A DNA stretch of 64,000 nucleotides from Pseudomonadota bacterium (GCA_023439305.1 JAEXOO010000035.1:124001-188000); one strand, 5' to 3'; counted from the first letter of the stretch, positions 10,698-20,569 are shown. Translations and numbers: made by a program. Notes: a model not told the origin generated them from the sequence alone.

Positions 10698-11706
10698 TTT
10701 CAACGCGCCTCGACCCACCCTGCTCCTGGTCGATGACGAGCCTGCCAACCTGCAGATCCTGCGCCATACGCTGCAAAACAGCTATCGCCTGCTCTTTGCC
10801 AAAGATGGCGACAAGGCGCTGGAACTGGCGCGGCGCGACCTGCCCGACCTGATCCTGCTGGACATCATGATGCCCAAACTTACCGGCTACGATGTGTGCC
10901 GGGAGCTCAAGGCCAACCCCCTGACCCAGGGAATCCCGGTCATTTTCGTCACCGCCCTGTCCCAGGCGCAGGACGAGCAACTGGGGTTTGACCTGGGCGC
11001 CGTGGACTATATTGCCAAGCCGTTCAACCCGTCGATTCTGCGCGCACGCATCCGCAACCACCTGTCCCTGGTGCAAATGCAGGAACTGCGCGAAAGCCGC
11101 CTGCAGATCGTGCGCTGCCTGGGCGTGGCTGCAGAATACAAAGACAATGAGACGGGCCGCCACGTCATACGCATGAGCCATTACGCCCGCATCCTGGCGC
11201 GCTGGGCAGGGTATTCCGAAGAAGCCGCGGACGAGCTGCTGCATGCGGCCCCGATGCACGACATCGGCAAGATCGGCATCCCCGACGACATTCTGCAAAA
11301 GCCGGGCAAGCTGGATGCCGCCGAATGGGAAGTCATGCGCACCCATACACTGATCGGTGCGCGCATCATCGGCCATCATGCCCATGGTCTGCTCAAGCTG
11401 GCGCGCTCGATCGCGCTCTATCACCACGAAAAATGGGATGGCAGCGGTTACCCGTACGGCCTGAAAGGCGAGGACATCCCCTTGCCTGCGCGCATCATCG
11501 CGATCGCCGACGTCTTTGACGCCCTGACCAGCGAGCGGCCCTACAAGCATGCCTGGAGCGTGGACGAGGCCGTCGCCCACATCCGTGCACAAGCCGGCCA
11601 GCACTTTGATCCAGCCCTGGTCGAGCTGCTGGACAAATGCCTGCCTGAAATGCTGGACATCAAGCACAAATGGGCCGACGAAACCGAGGCATCCAACGTC
11701 TGCTGA
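10690..11706 (+). CDS. Response regulator with HD-GYP c-di-GMP phosphodiesterase domain
   Basis: This is a 338-aa protein. The receiver (about 8-125) has the acidic pair in LLVDDEPAN, the phospho-acceptor Asp in LILLDIMMPK and Lys in YIAKPF. The HD-GYP domain (about 140-325) is complete, with HAAPMHDIGKIGIPDD (HD metal site), the two following His residues, and HHEKWDGSGYPYGLKG carrying intact HHExxDGxGYP. It should hydrolyse cyclic di-GMP when phosphorylated. It overlaps the upstream hybrid kinase by 8 bases, and that kinase's HPt domain is the obvious phosphodonor (inference). Convergent with the mechanosensitive channel gene. Confidence 0.94.
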
Positions 11707-11789
11707 AGCCGTATATGGACAGGCACGCAGTTTGCCGACTGGCTTGTGCGGGAACTGCAAACCACACCCAGCCCGGACATTCGTGACGC

Positions 11790-14207
11790 CTAGAGCGCAC
11801 TGTCCTCGTCTTGCTCCAGCGACCGTTCCGGCTCGGCATCCTGCAGCCAGCGCTGGGCCGGATGCAGGCTGATGCCCGCTTGACGCAAACGACGCAGCAA
11901 GTCCAGCATCAGATTGCTGCGCACCCGGCGCTGCTGACGCATACTGGCTAGAAAACAGCGCATGCCGAATGCCAGCCCATCGCCTTGTATACCGTCACAG
12001 TACAGTTGCGAGGCCGGCTCCTCCAGAATTTCCGGCTGCGCCCGCACAGCCTCGTGTAACAAGGCCATGACCTGATCCGCGTCCACATCCAGCGGCAACA
12101 ACAGGCGCGTCTCCACCGCGCCCAGGGAGACCGGCGTATAGGTCAGGTTGCGCACCTGACGCCCCACCATTTGCGCGTTAGGAACCACCACCATGCTGCG
12201 GTCAAAACGCTCGACATACGTCGCGCGCATGCGGATCTCGCGCACATTGCCTTCACTGCCTTCGACATCCACCCAGTCGCCCACTTTCACGGGTCGCTCC
12301 AGCATCAGAATCAGGCCTGAAGCAAAGTTCTGCACAATGCCCCGCAAGCCAAAGCCCACGCCCACCGTCAGGGCTGTGAAAATCCAGGTCACAGACTCGA
12401 TAGGCACGCCCAGCATGGACAGGCAGACGACCAGCAGCGTAAAGTAGCCAACATAAGACACCACGCCGACAATGGCGTTCTGCAGGCCGGGCTCCAGACT
12501 GGTATTGGGCATGAAGCGGCGACGCATCCAGCTGCGCAACGCATAAATCAACAAGCCACCCAGCAGCAGCACGCCCAAGGCGATCAGCCACAGGTCCAGA
12601 CGCCACTGCACCGCGCCCAGGCGCAGCGCGTCGCGCGACACATCCAAACCGGACTCCAGCATCTGCCGGGGCGCCGTCAGCCAGTCAGAACTGATGACCC
12701 AGACTGTGAATACCAACACCGACACCCGCGCCAGCGCGAACAGAACGACCACCACCTGGCTCTGGGTGCGTGCCAGATTGGCGCCCCCCGGCTCCTGCTT
12801 GCGACCGCGCAGACGCAGAAGCAGGCTGTCGCACAGATCCTGCAACAAGGTCATCAGCAAATAAGCCAAGGAGCCGCACAGCAGCACCAAAGACAGGAAA
12901 TGCGCGATCAGATCGTCGGCCAAGCCTTGCCAGCCCCCCAGAAAGAGCAGCAGGGACAAGCCATAGACGCCGAGCGCGCCGTAATAAGCCAGCCGCGTCC
13001 AGTAAAAACTGCGCACGGCCTGCGCCTCGTCCGACGCGGGTGCACTCGCCACCAGGAAACGCTCGCCGCGCAGCCCCCACAAGCCATAGGCATACAGAAG
13101 CAGGTACAGCACCGAGACGGCCCCTTCCACGGAGATCAGGAAAATCTCCGACATGGACAGGATGGACTGAAAAATGTCGGTCAGAATCTCGACATAGGCC
13201 GTGAGCATGAGCAGCCAGGGAAAACAGCGCAGCCGTCGGTAGCCCCGATCCGACAAGGGCAGCAGCCGCCACGTGCTGCGCGGCTGGAAAATAATGGCTT
13301 TGAGACTGGCCAGCACGCCGGCGCCGATCAAGGCGGCCAGCTCGGCATAGGCCATCAAGTGCTGTTGCCGCTCGGACAGGCCTGGCCTGTCCAGCACAAT
13401 CTGGAACAGCTCCCGACCCACGACCCAGGCCATGCCCAACCACACCAGGAAATGAGCCATGGCCAGGCCGGAGCGCCGCAGCCGACCGCCCGGCACCCAA
13501 CGGGAGACCAGTCCGGGCAACACACGCAGCAGCACGCCCCCTGCAAGCAGACTGGCCAGAATCGCCCAGACAGAGCCGTCGCCCTGGGTCCACGATGAAG
13601 CGGCCAGCGTGCGGCGCCATTCCTGCACATAATCGGACAGCTGTTCACGATCCTGCGGCCACGCCTGGCGCATGGACGGCAGCCCTTCCAGAAACAACAA
13701 GGAAGGCACCCGTCGCCAGCGCTTGGCATCGTTGTAACGCTGACCGGCGTCGTTCAGCGTCAGCCGGGTCTGGGCGGCCTCCACCTGCACCAGACGAGCC
13801 AGCTTCAACTCGGCCCGCAAGGTCGCCACCGCGCGCCGCAACTGGATACGCTCCACCCGCACGGTTTCCGGTTCCGCGTCCCCCAGCGCATCATCGCCCA
13901 GCTCTTGCACGCGAGCCTGCAGGAACTGGTTGCGACGTTCAAGCTGGCGCACGGCCCGATCGGCCAGCTCCTGCGCCTGATTCAGCTTGTCGCTCTGTTC
14001 GCTGAGCAAAGCGGGGCGCATTCCTTCCTGCGCACTGTCCTCCAGGAGAAACTGGATAAGACGTATATTGTCCTGGGCCTGCTGCAACTGCGTCACCCGC
14101 TCACGGTCCGCCGCCGTATCCACCAGCACCTGGCCCTGCGCCATGGGCGTGAGCCACAGGCTCAGGCACAGCACGCTGATCAGCCACACTCCCCGCAACG
14201 CATTCAT
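11790..14207 (-). CDS. Large mechanosensitive ion channel family protein (MscS core)
   Basis: This 805-aa protein starts at 14207 behind AAAGGA. A signal peptide (cut near AQGQ) is followed by a periplasmic coiled-coil region (about 30-190), then roughly ten transmembrane helices. The C-terminal MscS pore/beta domain has VSYVGYFTLLV, TALTVGVGFGLRGIVQNFASG, RPVKVGDWVDVEGSEGNVREI and VVVPNAQMVGRQVRN. The family releases solutes during hypo-osmotic shock. It is paralogous to the next gene upstream, 41 bases away on the same strand; this copy is shorter and diverged in its N-terminal half. Confidence 0.9.
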   Translation of the reverse strand: MNALRGVWLISVLCLSLWLTPMAQGQVLVDTAADRERVTQLQQAQDNIRLIQFLLEDSAQEGMRPALLSEQSDKLNQAQELADRAVRQLERRNQFLQARVQELGDDALGDAEPETVRVERIQLRRAVATLRAELKLARLVQVEAAQTRLTLNDAGQRYNDAKRWRRVPSLLFLEGLPSMRQAWPQDREQLSDYVQEWRRTLAASSWTQGDGSVWAILASLLAGGVLLRVLPGLVSRWVPGGRLRRSGLAMAHFLVWLGMAWVVGRELFQIVLDRPGLSERQQHLMAYAELAALIGAGVLASLKAIIFQPRSTWRLLPLSDRGYRRLRCFPWLLMLTAYVEILTDIFQSILSMSEIFLISVEGAVSVLYLLLYAYGLWGLRGERFLVASAPASDEAQAVRSFYWTRLAYYGALGVYGLSLLLFLGGWQGLADDLIAHFLSLVLLCGSLAYLLMTLLQDLCDSLLLRLRGRKQEPGGANLARTQSQVVVVLFALARVSVLVFTVWVISSDWLTAPRQMLESGLDVSRDALRLGAVQWRLDLWLIALGVLLLGGLLIYALRSWMRRRFMPNTSLEPGLQNAIVGVVSYVGYFTLLVVCLSMLGVPIESVTWIFTALTVGVGFGLRGIVQNFASGLILMLERPVKVGDWVDVEGSEGNVREIRMRATYVERFDRSMVVVPNAQMVGRQVRNLTYTPVSLGAVETRLLLPLDVDADQVMALLHEAVRAQPEILEEPASQLYCDGIQGDGLAFGMRCFLASMRQQRRVRSNLMLDLLRRLRQAGISLHPAQRWLQDAEPERSLEQDEDSAL

Positions 14208-14248
14208 AGGCGTCCTTTGTTGTCGGAGCGCTCGGTCGCGCCCGTCTT

Positions 14249-16705
14249 CTAAGTATCCGATGCCATGGGCCCCGTGGCGCCCGAGCTACTTTGAGATGCA
14301 GCCGGCTCAGTAGGCAGGACCGTCATATTCTGCGTATGGTGCAGCACAAGTCGGTTCTGGCGCAAACGATCCAGTATCTCGAACATCAGCGCGCTGCGTG
14401 TCCGGGACGAATTACGCGGCGAGGACACGTAGCTGCTGGCGGTGAACACCAGTCCGTTCGCATCGAAGCCATCCAGGGTCACGCCGGGAGCAGGCTCCTC
14501 CAGCACATCGGGATGATCCTCCATGGCACTCATCATGATATCGCGCACCCGTTTAGCATCGGTATCGATCGGCATGTTGATCTTGACGTTGACCACGCCC
14601 AGGGGATTGGTCAGCGTGACATTGCGCACCGGCTTGGTGATGAATTCGGAGTTGGGCACGATCAGGGTGGAGCGGTCGAACATCTCGATCTCCGTGGCGC
14701 GTGCATTGATCTTGCGCACATTGCCCTCGACCCCGTTCAGGCTGACCCAATCCCCTACCTTGATCGGGCGCTCCGCCAACAGAATCAGGCCGGACACGAA
14801 GTTCTGAACCACCGCCTGCAGGCCGAAACCGATACCCACGGACAGGGCCGAAATAATCCAGGCCATGCGCTCCAGGCCAATGCCCAACGAGGAAATCGTC
14901 ATGGCGAATACGACGAAATAGCCTACATAGCTGAACAGATTGGCAGTAGATACACGCATGCCCGCATCGATGCGGGTCGCGGGCAGCAGTTGATTCGTCA
15001 TCCAACGCTGCAGCACCTTGACCGCAAACATGCCCACCAGCAGCACCGTCAGCGCGGCCAGCACGGAACTGGGCTTGATCTGCACCTGCCCAATGGCAAA
15101 ACCGGTCATCAGAAAGCCCAGGCGGCGTTGCAGCCAGTCAGCGGGGTCTTCACCGAAAGGAAGCAGAACCAAGGTAATGGCCGCCACAATCAGGCTGAGC
15201 CGCACCGCGCCCGACAGCAGGATCACAATCTGGCTGCGGGCCCGCGCCTGCGAATTGGACAGTTCATTGGCGGCGCGCTTGTCCTTGAACTGCAGCAACA
15301 GGCTATTGCCGATATCGGCCACCAGCGCCACCAGCACATAGCACGTGCAGATCACCAGGCTCAGCCACAGCGTTTCCTGCACGATCAGACTGCTGAGCGC
15401 GATATAGCCGAACAACAGGGCCAGCAGCCCCACCACAATGACCAGGCCCAGCATCAGCGGTACGGACCGGAACCAGCCGCTGACTCGCGGTGCGGCATCC
15501 GGCTTGCCGCCTTCTTCGCCGGCATCGGCGCCCTGGCGCACGCGCAGGCCCTGGGTCAGATTCCAGGCGGCGAAGGCAATCAGCACGCTCAAAGTCAGGG
15601 TATTGAAACTGTTCACCAGCAGCGTCGTGCTGAGGGTGGCATTGATCAGCCCCAGAAGCTGCTGCGACATCCAGGTCAGCGTGACCATGATGCCCAGGGC
15701 GATGGGCAGCCAAGCCAGCTTGGTCGCCACATCGCCAGGAATAGGCGGCAAGCGCCAACTGGGCCGCTGCGGCGCCAGCAGGACACGGCCGATCCCGGTC
15801 ACGAAACCGCCCAGATACAAGGCAAACACGCATTTGGACACAAAACTGTCCAGCTCGGCCGGCAAGTCGCCTTGCCAGTGCAGCATCATGGACGCGAGCG
15901 AACCGAGCAGGCCCGGCGTCAGGGTATAGAGCACGATCAGGGCGGCGGCATAGAACGAGCGTCGCAAGCGTGAGGGCTTGGTGTGGTTGATGGTGAAATC
16001 CGCCAGACCGCGTCCCAGCAACAAGGTGGAGACCAACACCACCAGCGCCAAGGCGCCGGCCAGCCAGAAGACGCGCGCCGGGGCGTCCGCCATGCGCTTT
16101 TCCAGATCGACCACCATGCGCTCGATCCGGCTCAGATCACCGGGCAGATCGCGGGCGACATTGGCCCAGAAACGCGGCGTCAAGATGGACTGCGAACGAC
16201 GCCCCAGCTCCGCCTGGAAGATCTGGCGCCGCTTCTGTGACACTTGATCAATGCCCTGGCGTGCTTCTACGCCGATCAGGCGAGCCAGTTTGATCTGGCC
16301 GTCCAGATTGGACTGCGCCTGCTGCAACTGCGTACGTTGACGGGCAATGTCCTCGGATTCTGCGCCTTGCGCATCGACCGCACCCAATTGCGTCAAGCGC
16401 GCTTCGATACTGACCAGCTCCGGCTCCAGACGAACGCCGATGTCCTGCGCCCGCTCCTGCGCCTCAGTCAGGGTATTGCGCAGCTCTACCAGGTCTGTGT
16501 CAGAAAGGCCGTCGGTCTTTTGCAAACTGCCCTGCACCTTCTGCAGTGTCTGGCGCAAGCTGTCCAAGACCTTGCCGGCCTCCTCGGCCTGGATGGCGGT
16601 CGGCTCGGCGGCATGCGCAAGCCCGCCTCCGCCCGTCCCCAGGATCAGGAACAGCGAACAAAGACTCAGCAAGGCGCACAGGCCCAGGCGGCGCAAGGAC
16701 TGCAT
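14249..16705 (-). CDS. DUF3772/MscS-domain mechanosensitive ion channel protein
   Basis: This 818-aa protein starts at 16705 behind TGGAG; a longer in-frame reading to 16801 would place extra residues before the evident signal peptide. After the signal (cut near AHAA) comes a DUF3772-type periplasmic helical domain (about 35-200), then multiple membrane helices. The MscS domain has FSYVGYFVVFAMTISSLG, SALSVGIGFGLQAVVQNFVSG, RPIKVGDWVSLNGVEGNVRKI and TLIVPNSEFITKPVRNVTL. It is the first gene of a tandem pair with the 805-aa channel and probably co-transcribed. Both act at the inner membrane. Confidence 0.92.
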   Translation of the reverse strand: MQSLRRLGLCALLSLCSLFLILGTGGGGLAHAAEPTAIQAEEAGKVLDSLRQTLQKVQGSLQKTDGLSDTDLVELRNTLTEAQERAQDIGVRLEPELVSIEARLTQLGAVDAQGAESEDIARQRTQLQQAQSNLDGQIKLARLIGVEARQGIDQVSQKRRQIFQAELGRRSQSILTPRFWANVARDLPGDLSRIERMVVDLEKRMADAPARVFWLAGALALVVLVSTLLLGRGLADFTINHTKPSRLRRSFYAAALIVLYTLTPGLLGSLASMMLHWQGDLPAELDSFVSKCVFALYLGGFVTGIGRVLLAPQRPSWRLPPIPGDVATKLAWLPIALGIMVTLTWMSQQLLGLINATLSTTLLVNSFNTLTLSVLIAFAAWNLTQGLRVRQGADAGEEGGKPDAAPRVSGWFRSVPLMLGLVIVVGLLALLFGYIALSSLIVQETLWLSLVICTCYVLVALVADIGNSLLLQFKDKRAANELSNSQARARSQIVILLSGAVRLSLIVAAITLVLLPFGEDPADWLQRRLGFLMTGFAIGQVQIKPSSVLAALTVLLVGMFAVKVLQRWMTNQLLPATRIDAGMRVSTANLFSYVGYFVVFAMTISSLGIGLERMAWIISALSVGIGFGLQAVVQNFVSGLILLAERPIKVGDWVSLNGVEGNVRKINARATEIEMFDRSTLIVPNSEFITKPVRNVTLTNPLGVVNVKINMPIDTDAKRVRDIMMSAMEDHPDVLEEPAPGVTLDGFDANGLVFTASSYVSSPRNSSRTRSALMFEILDRLRQNRLVLHHTQNMTVLPTEPAASQSSSGATGPMASDT

Positions 16706-16869
16706 CGAACAGACTCCAGATAAGCAATAGTAACTGCGCAGGCAAGCCGGCATGCCGGCGCCACCGACGCTGCCCGGTGAAAACATGCACAGAATACTCA
16801 AGAATCATGTCGACCGCGCTACCTGATGAAATCAGATGAGCATTTTTTTTGCAGAACCAGCCCGCCAAT

Positions 16870-16902
16870 GCATTCGGGCCGGCAAACTGCCGGCCCGAAT
16901 GC
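16870..16902 (-). terminator. Strong 15-bp hairpin after the phytoene-desaturase-like gene
   Basis: A perfect 15-bp stem (16870-16884 with 16888-16902, 3-nt loop) lies 24 bases beyond the stop of the flavoprotein gene. It lacks an immediate U-run; A8 at 16842 on the minus strand is too far away. A transcript barrier or 3'-end stabiliser is likely; true intrinsic termination is uncertain. Confidence 0.55.
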
Positions 16903-16925
16903 CACGACAAAACACAGTGCCGTGA

Positions 16926-18527
16926 TTATTTGATCTGCTCGGCCACCATGTAGCCCGATGCGCCCGCCAGGCCAGGGCCGGGATGGGTGGACGCGCCGAT
17001 GTGGTAGACGTTCTTGTAAGGCGTGCGGTGCGCACGGGCGCCCTGGGTGCTGGCGAAGGGCCGCATCCAGAAGAACTGGTCTGGCGAGCACACGCCCGAA
17101 TAAGGATCGCCGCCCACCAGATTGCAGTTGGTCTTCTCCAGGTCGGCCGGTGACAGCACCTTCACGCCGATGATCTGCCGGCGCAGCCCGGGCAGTATGG
17201 CTTCCAATTGATCGATGATGCGCTCGCTGACCGCATCCCGCACGGCGTCGGTCCACTGCCCATCGGCGGGAACGGCGATCTTGCCGGCGGCATCGCCGCG
17301 CAACGTCGAAGGCATATCCTGCATCTGCATCCACAGAATCCACTTGCCCTGCGGGGCGCGGCCAGGATCCACCGCGCACGGCTGGCCGATCGCCACCGTA
17401 GGCTTGGCCGGAATCAAGCCATTGTTGGCCTGAGCCACGCTCATGCTGACGTCTTCCAGCCCATCGGACAAGTGCAGCAGCGGCACTTTCAGCAGTTCCG
17501 GATCGCTCCAGTTGGGCATGCCGTCCAGGGCGATGTGGATCTGCATGTCGCCACGGCCAAAGCGATAGGCCTGGGCCTGATTGCGCACGGCAGCAGGCGC
17601 GCCCGGCAGCAGACGACCATAGAGCTGCGGCGGGGTGACATTGCACACCACGGCATCGCTGGCCTCGTAAGTCTGGCCGCCGGCGCGCACGCCGCGCGCC
17701 TTCTGGCCGTCCAGCAGAATTTCTTCAACTTCGGTATTCAACTGTATGCGGCCGCCGGCTTTTTCGATAATGGCGCACAAGGCGCGCACCAGATTCTGCC
17801 CCCCGCCTTTGACCACCGGCATGCCCCCGGCCACCACGGCGGCAAAAGTCAGCTTGCCGATCAAGGCCGAACTGGCATCATCCGGCCCCAGACCCGAATG
17901 CAGCACCCAGGGCGCCATCATGCCGCGCACGCGGTTATCCTTGACCTCGCGCTCGGCCCAGCGGCGGAATGATTCCAGGGACTCGCGCCCGTACTGCACC
18001 ATGCCGTCCAGACGGCGTTTACGCCATTGCGAAAACAACAGACCCAGCAGACCCCGGCTATACGGCTCCGAGCCGAGCAGGCCGAAAGTCAGCGCCGCGT
18101 CACGCTCGAACAGCTGGCTGGCCATCTGTCCGAAGGCCGCGCCGTCGCCTGCTGCAAATTCATTGATGCGCTGCACCGCATCGCCCACATCGTTGCGCAA
18201 GGCCAGCCCGCAGCCATCACTGCCCACCACCCCCGTGGTGTAACCATTGTCCAGGAACTCCACACCCTGGGCCGCCAGATCGTCTTTCAGGCGCGCATAG
18301 GCCGCCCCCGATGTGAACAACGGATACCAGGACGACAGCACTTCATGCGTGAAACCGGGAAACAGTTCCTCGGTGCGTATGCAGCCTCCGGCCCTATCAT
18401 TGCGCTCCAGCACCAGCACCCGCTTGCCGCGCTGCGCCAGCAAAGCCGCGCAGACCAGGGAGTTGATGCCGCTGCCGACCACGACCACGGCATGTCGTTC
18501 ATTCTTTTTTGTTGTTTCGCTTGTCAT
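16926..18527 (-). CDS. Phytoene-desaturase-like FAD-dependent oxidoreductase
   Basis: This is a 533-aa protein. The start at 18527 follows GGTGG and puts the FAD-binding Rossmann motif VVVVGSGINSLVCAALL at residues 14-30, followed by VLVLERNDRAGG. The C-terminus has the family's second FAD motif, NVYHIGASTHPGPGLAGASG. Members (phytoene dehydrogenases, CrtI/COG1233-like) desaturate or isomerise hydrophobic substrates. No carotenoid genes are present, so a carotenoid role is unlikely. It is the last gene of the Rieske dioxygenase cluster, 64 bases after the SDR gene, which suggests it oxidises a pathway intermediate (inference). Confidence 0.85.
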   Translation of the reverse strand: MTSETTKKNERHAVVVVGSGINSLVCAALLAQRGKRVLVLERNDRAGGCIRTEELFPGFTHEVLSSWYPLFTSGAAYARLKDDLAAQGVEFLDNGYTTGVVGSDGCGLALRNDVGDAVQRINEFAAGDGAAFGQMASQLFERDAALTFGLLGSEPYSRGLLGLLFSQWRKRRLDGMVQYGRESLESFRRWAEREVKDNRVRGMMAPWVLHSGLGPDDASSALIGKLTFAAVVAGGMPVVKGGGQNLVRALCAIIEKAGGRIQLNTEVEEILLDGQKARGVRAGGQTYEASDAVVCNVTPPQLYGRLLPGAPAAVRNQAQAYRFGRGDMQIHIALDGMPNWSDPELLKVPLLHLSDGLEDVSMSVAQANNGLIPAKPTVAIGQPCAVDPGRAPQGKWILWMQMQDMPSTLRGDAAGKIAVPADGQWTDAVRDAVSERIIDQLEAILPGLRRQIIGVKVLSPADLEKTNCNLVGGDPYSGVCSPDQFFWMRPFASTQGARAHRTPYKNVYHIGASTHPGPGLAGASGYMVAEQIK

Positions 18528-18591
18528 CCCACCACCCTTGTTCTTGACGCCCGCAACGGGCCCAGCCTCTTGTACCGCATTTCGCCGGATA

Positions 18592-19416
18592 TCAGCCAGC
18601 CTGTTTCTGCGCCCAGACCTGAAACCAATGCCGAGGCGAACGCCCCTGCTCCGGTCCCAGTACGGAAAAGCCGCCATCCACCGGCAGATCCACGCCCGTC
18701 ATCCAGGAAGCCGCGCCCGACACCGCAAACAGCACGGCCTGGGCAATTTCCGACCCCGAGCCCACACGGCCCAGGGGATGGACCTGCGCCCCCACCTGAT
18801 CGGCCTGCTCGCGCGAACCGCCGCTCATGCGTTCCACCGCCGGCGACCAGGTCCAGGCCGGCGACACGGCCAGCACGCGGATACCGGCGGGCGCCAGTTC
18901 CACGGCCAGGCTCTTGGTCAACTGAAGGATGGCAGCCTTGGAAGCGGGATACAAAGCCCGACCGGCCACGCCGAACTTGCCACCAGTACTGCCCATATTG
19001 ATGATGACGCTGCCCGGGACCATGTGCGGGCAGACCTTCTGCGCCAGGATGGCGCCCGACACCAGATTCACATCCAGCGTCTCGTGCCACAGCGCCCGGC
19101 TGGAGGCCAGGCCTTCATCGCCATAACTGCAGGCATTGTTGACCAGAATGTCGATGCGCCCGGTCTGCTCCAGGGCGGCCTGGACGCAGGCGTCCAACTG
19201 GGCATCATCGCGGATGTCCGCCGGCATGAAGCGGGCCTGGCCCACGGCCTGCAGACGCGCTTCGGTCGCCCGCCCTTCCTCCAGACCGCGCCCCACGATC
19301 AACACCCAGGCTCCGGCCGCGCACAAGGCCAATGCAATATCTGCACCCAAGCCTTGCGTAGAACCGGTCACCACGGCAACCTTGCCTTTCAAATTGACTG
19401 AAAAATCCTGTTCCAT
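18592..19416 (-). CDS. Short-chain dehydrogenase/reductase in the dioxygenase cluster
   Basis: This 274-aa classical SDR has the cofactor motif TGSTQGLGADIA (about residues 17-28), DIRDDAQ (about 66), LVNNACSYGDE (about 90, where NNAG has become NNAC), the catalytic Ser in INMGSTGG, and YPASK (about 155). The C-terminus has LPVDGGFSVLG. A GGGGGGAAAG ribosome site precedes 19416. The gene follows the isochorismatase-fold gene by 20 bases. A plausible role is oxidation of the cis-dihydrodiol or hydroxylated product made by the Rieske oxygenase; this is inferred from context, since the fold alone does not give the substrate. Confidence 0.87.
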   Translation of the reverse strand: MEQDFSVNLKGKVAVVTGSTQGLGADIALALCAAGAWVLIVGRGLEEGRATEARLQAVGQARFMPADIRDDAQLDACVQAALEQTGRIDILVNNACSYGDEGLASSRALWHETLDVNLVSGAILAQKVCPHMVPGSVIINMGSTGGKFGVAGRALYPASKAAILQLTKSLAVELAPAGIRVLAVSPAWTWSPAVERMSGGSREQADQVGAQVHPLGRVGSGSEIAQAVLFAVSGAASWMTGVDLPVDGGFSVLGPEQGRSPRHWFQVWAQKQAG

Positions 19417-19436
19417 CTTTCCCCCCTGCCGACGGC

Positions 19437-20033
19437 TCAGCCGCCAAATACCGCGTCCCAGTCTTCCTGCTGGTCGATATGGGCGATCAGGCCCATGCTG
19501 GCCAGCGACGCTTCATGCGTGCCGGGCGGCGCCGCGCACGCCGTCGCCGCCACCGCCACCTCAAAGCCCATATCCACCGCATGGCGCACCGTGCTTTCCA
19601 CCACCGAGTGCGTGGCGACGCCCGCCACCACCAGACGGTCCACGCCCAGGCGGCGCACGACCGGTTCCAGCTGCGAGCCGAAGAATGCATTAATGCGCGT
19701 GTGGTGTACCTCGAACTCCTGCGGCTGGGGCTCCAGGCCTTCGTAAAAGTCCGCGCCCCAACTGCCGGCCTGCATGGCCCCGATACGCTTCACATTGCGC
19801 AGAATCGGAGCATTGGTCAGCAGATCGGCATAGTCGGGGCGATAGCCGACCCGCACATGCACCACGGGTACGGAGCGGCTGCGAGCCTGCTCCAACAACC
19901 GGCCCGCAGCGGCAATCACCTGCTGACGCTGCGGACTGTCGGCCGTCAGGCCGACCCGGATACGCCCATCCGCGTGCAGCACATCGTTCTGGTAGTGCAG
20001 GGCCAGCAGGGCCGTGCGCGTGGGCGCGCTCAT
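19437..20033 (-). CDS. Isochorismatase-fold (cysteine hydrolase superfamily) protein with altered active site
   Basis: This is a 198-aa protein. The superfamily fold is visible: LLALHYQNDVL with D17 aligned to the catalytic Asp, PVVHVRVGYRPDYAD, INAFFGSQLEPVVRRLGVDRLVVAGVATHSVVESTVRHAVDMG and ATACAAPP. The catalytic Lys position appears to be His111, and the nucleophilic Cys of the usual TxxCVxxT motif is Val144 (THSVVEST). It is therefore not a standard nicotinamidase or amidase. True isochorismatases such as EntB also lack the Cys. The start ATG overlaps the stop of the dioxygenase beta gene by one base (TGATG), showing tight translational coupling. Confidence 0.82.
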   Translation of the reverse strand: MSAPTRTALLALHYQNDVLHADGRIRVGLTADSPQRQQVIAAAGRLLEQARSRSVPVVHVRVGYRPDYADLLTNAPILRNVKRIGAMQAGSWGADFYEGLEPQPQEFEVHHTRINAFFGSQLEPVVRRLGVDRLVVAGVATHSVVESTVRHAVDMGFEVAVAATACAAPPGTHEASLASMGLIAHIDQQEDWDAVFGG

Positions 20034-20569
20034 CAGATATACACCTGGATGGCACCATGCACCGCATCGCGGTCCACCAGATTGACCTGCTTCATGCGCA
20101 GCTTCCAGCCGCCGCCCTCTTGAGCCTGCAGCTTGTGGATCAAGGAACCCACGCGGTGTACCTGCTCCTTGCCGCGCCATTCCATGGCATGAAACGAGGA
20201 TCGCACCACCAGATAGCCGTCGGGGTCGGTGCCATCGATCATGACATTACCGATGACCCGGCAGGACTGCGTGACGGGCTGCTGCGACCAGTTGCGGCTG
20301 TTTTCCAGACGTCGGATGCGCAGTTCGCGCAGCAGCTTGTTTTCCCAGCACAGCGAAATATGCTCGTAAGGACTGGCCTGGTCAAAACTGTGCGGAATCC
20401 AGTACATACCGTCTTCGGTCCACAGGTCCAGCCATTGTTCCCAGCGGCGCTCATCCAGCAAGCGGGCTTCCTGGTAGATGTACTGCTCCACGTCGCGGAC
20501 CGCTTCCAGGCTCAGGTTCACCGGCGTGACTTGGTCCACGCCCACATCAAAATCAATATCAAACAACAT
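20033..20569 (-). CDS. Aromatic-ring-hydroxylating dioxygenase beta (small) subunit
   Basis: This 178-aa protein has an NTF2-like fold. Recognisable family segments are EQYIYQEARLLDERRWEQWLD, WTEDGMYWIP, RIRRLENSR near residue 85, and a C-terminal KLRMKQVNLVDRDAVHG. It is the structural subunit of an alpha3beta3 Rieske oxygenase. The gene lies 15 bases after the alpha-subunit gene and overlaps the next gene by one base. No ferredoxin or reductase gene is in the cluster, so electrons must come from proteins encoded elsewhere. Confidence 0.92.
   Translation of the reverse strand: MLFDIDFDVGVDQVTPVNLSLEAVRDVEQYIYQEARLLDERRWEQWLDLWTEDGMYWIPHSFDQASPYEHISLCWENKLLRELRIRRLENSRNWSQQPVTQSCRVIGNVMIDGTDPDGYLVVRSSFHAMEWRGKEQVHRVGSLIHKLQAQEGGGWKLRMKQVNLVDRDAVHGAIQVYI

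Noticed and set aside
14291..15973. 560-codon plus-strand frame opposite the mechanosensitive channel gene
   Set aside because: Gln/His/Arg-rich translation with no motif. The opposite strand encodes a clear MscS protein.
16926..18527. Carotenoid biosynthesis gene
   Set aside because: Phytoene-desaturase-like fold only; no crtB, crtE or other carotenoid genes are near, and the gene belongs to the dioxygenase operon.
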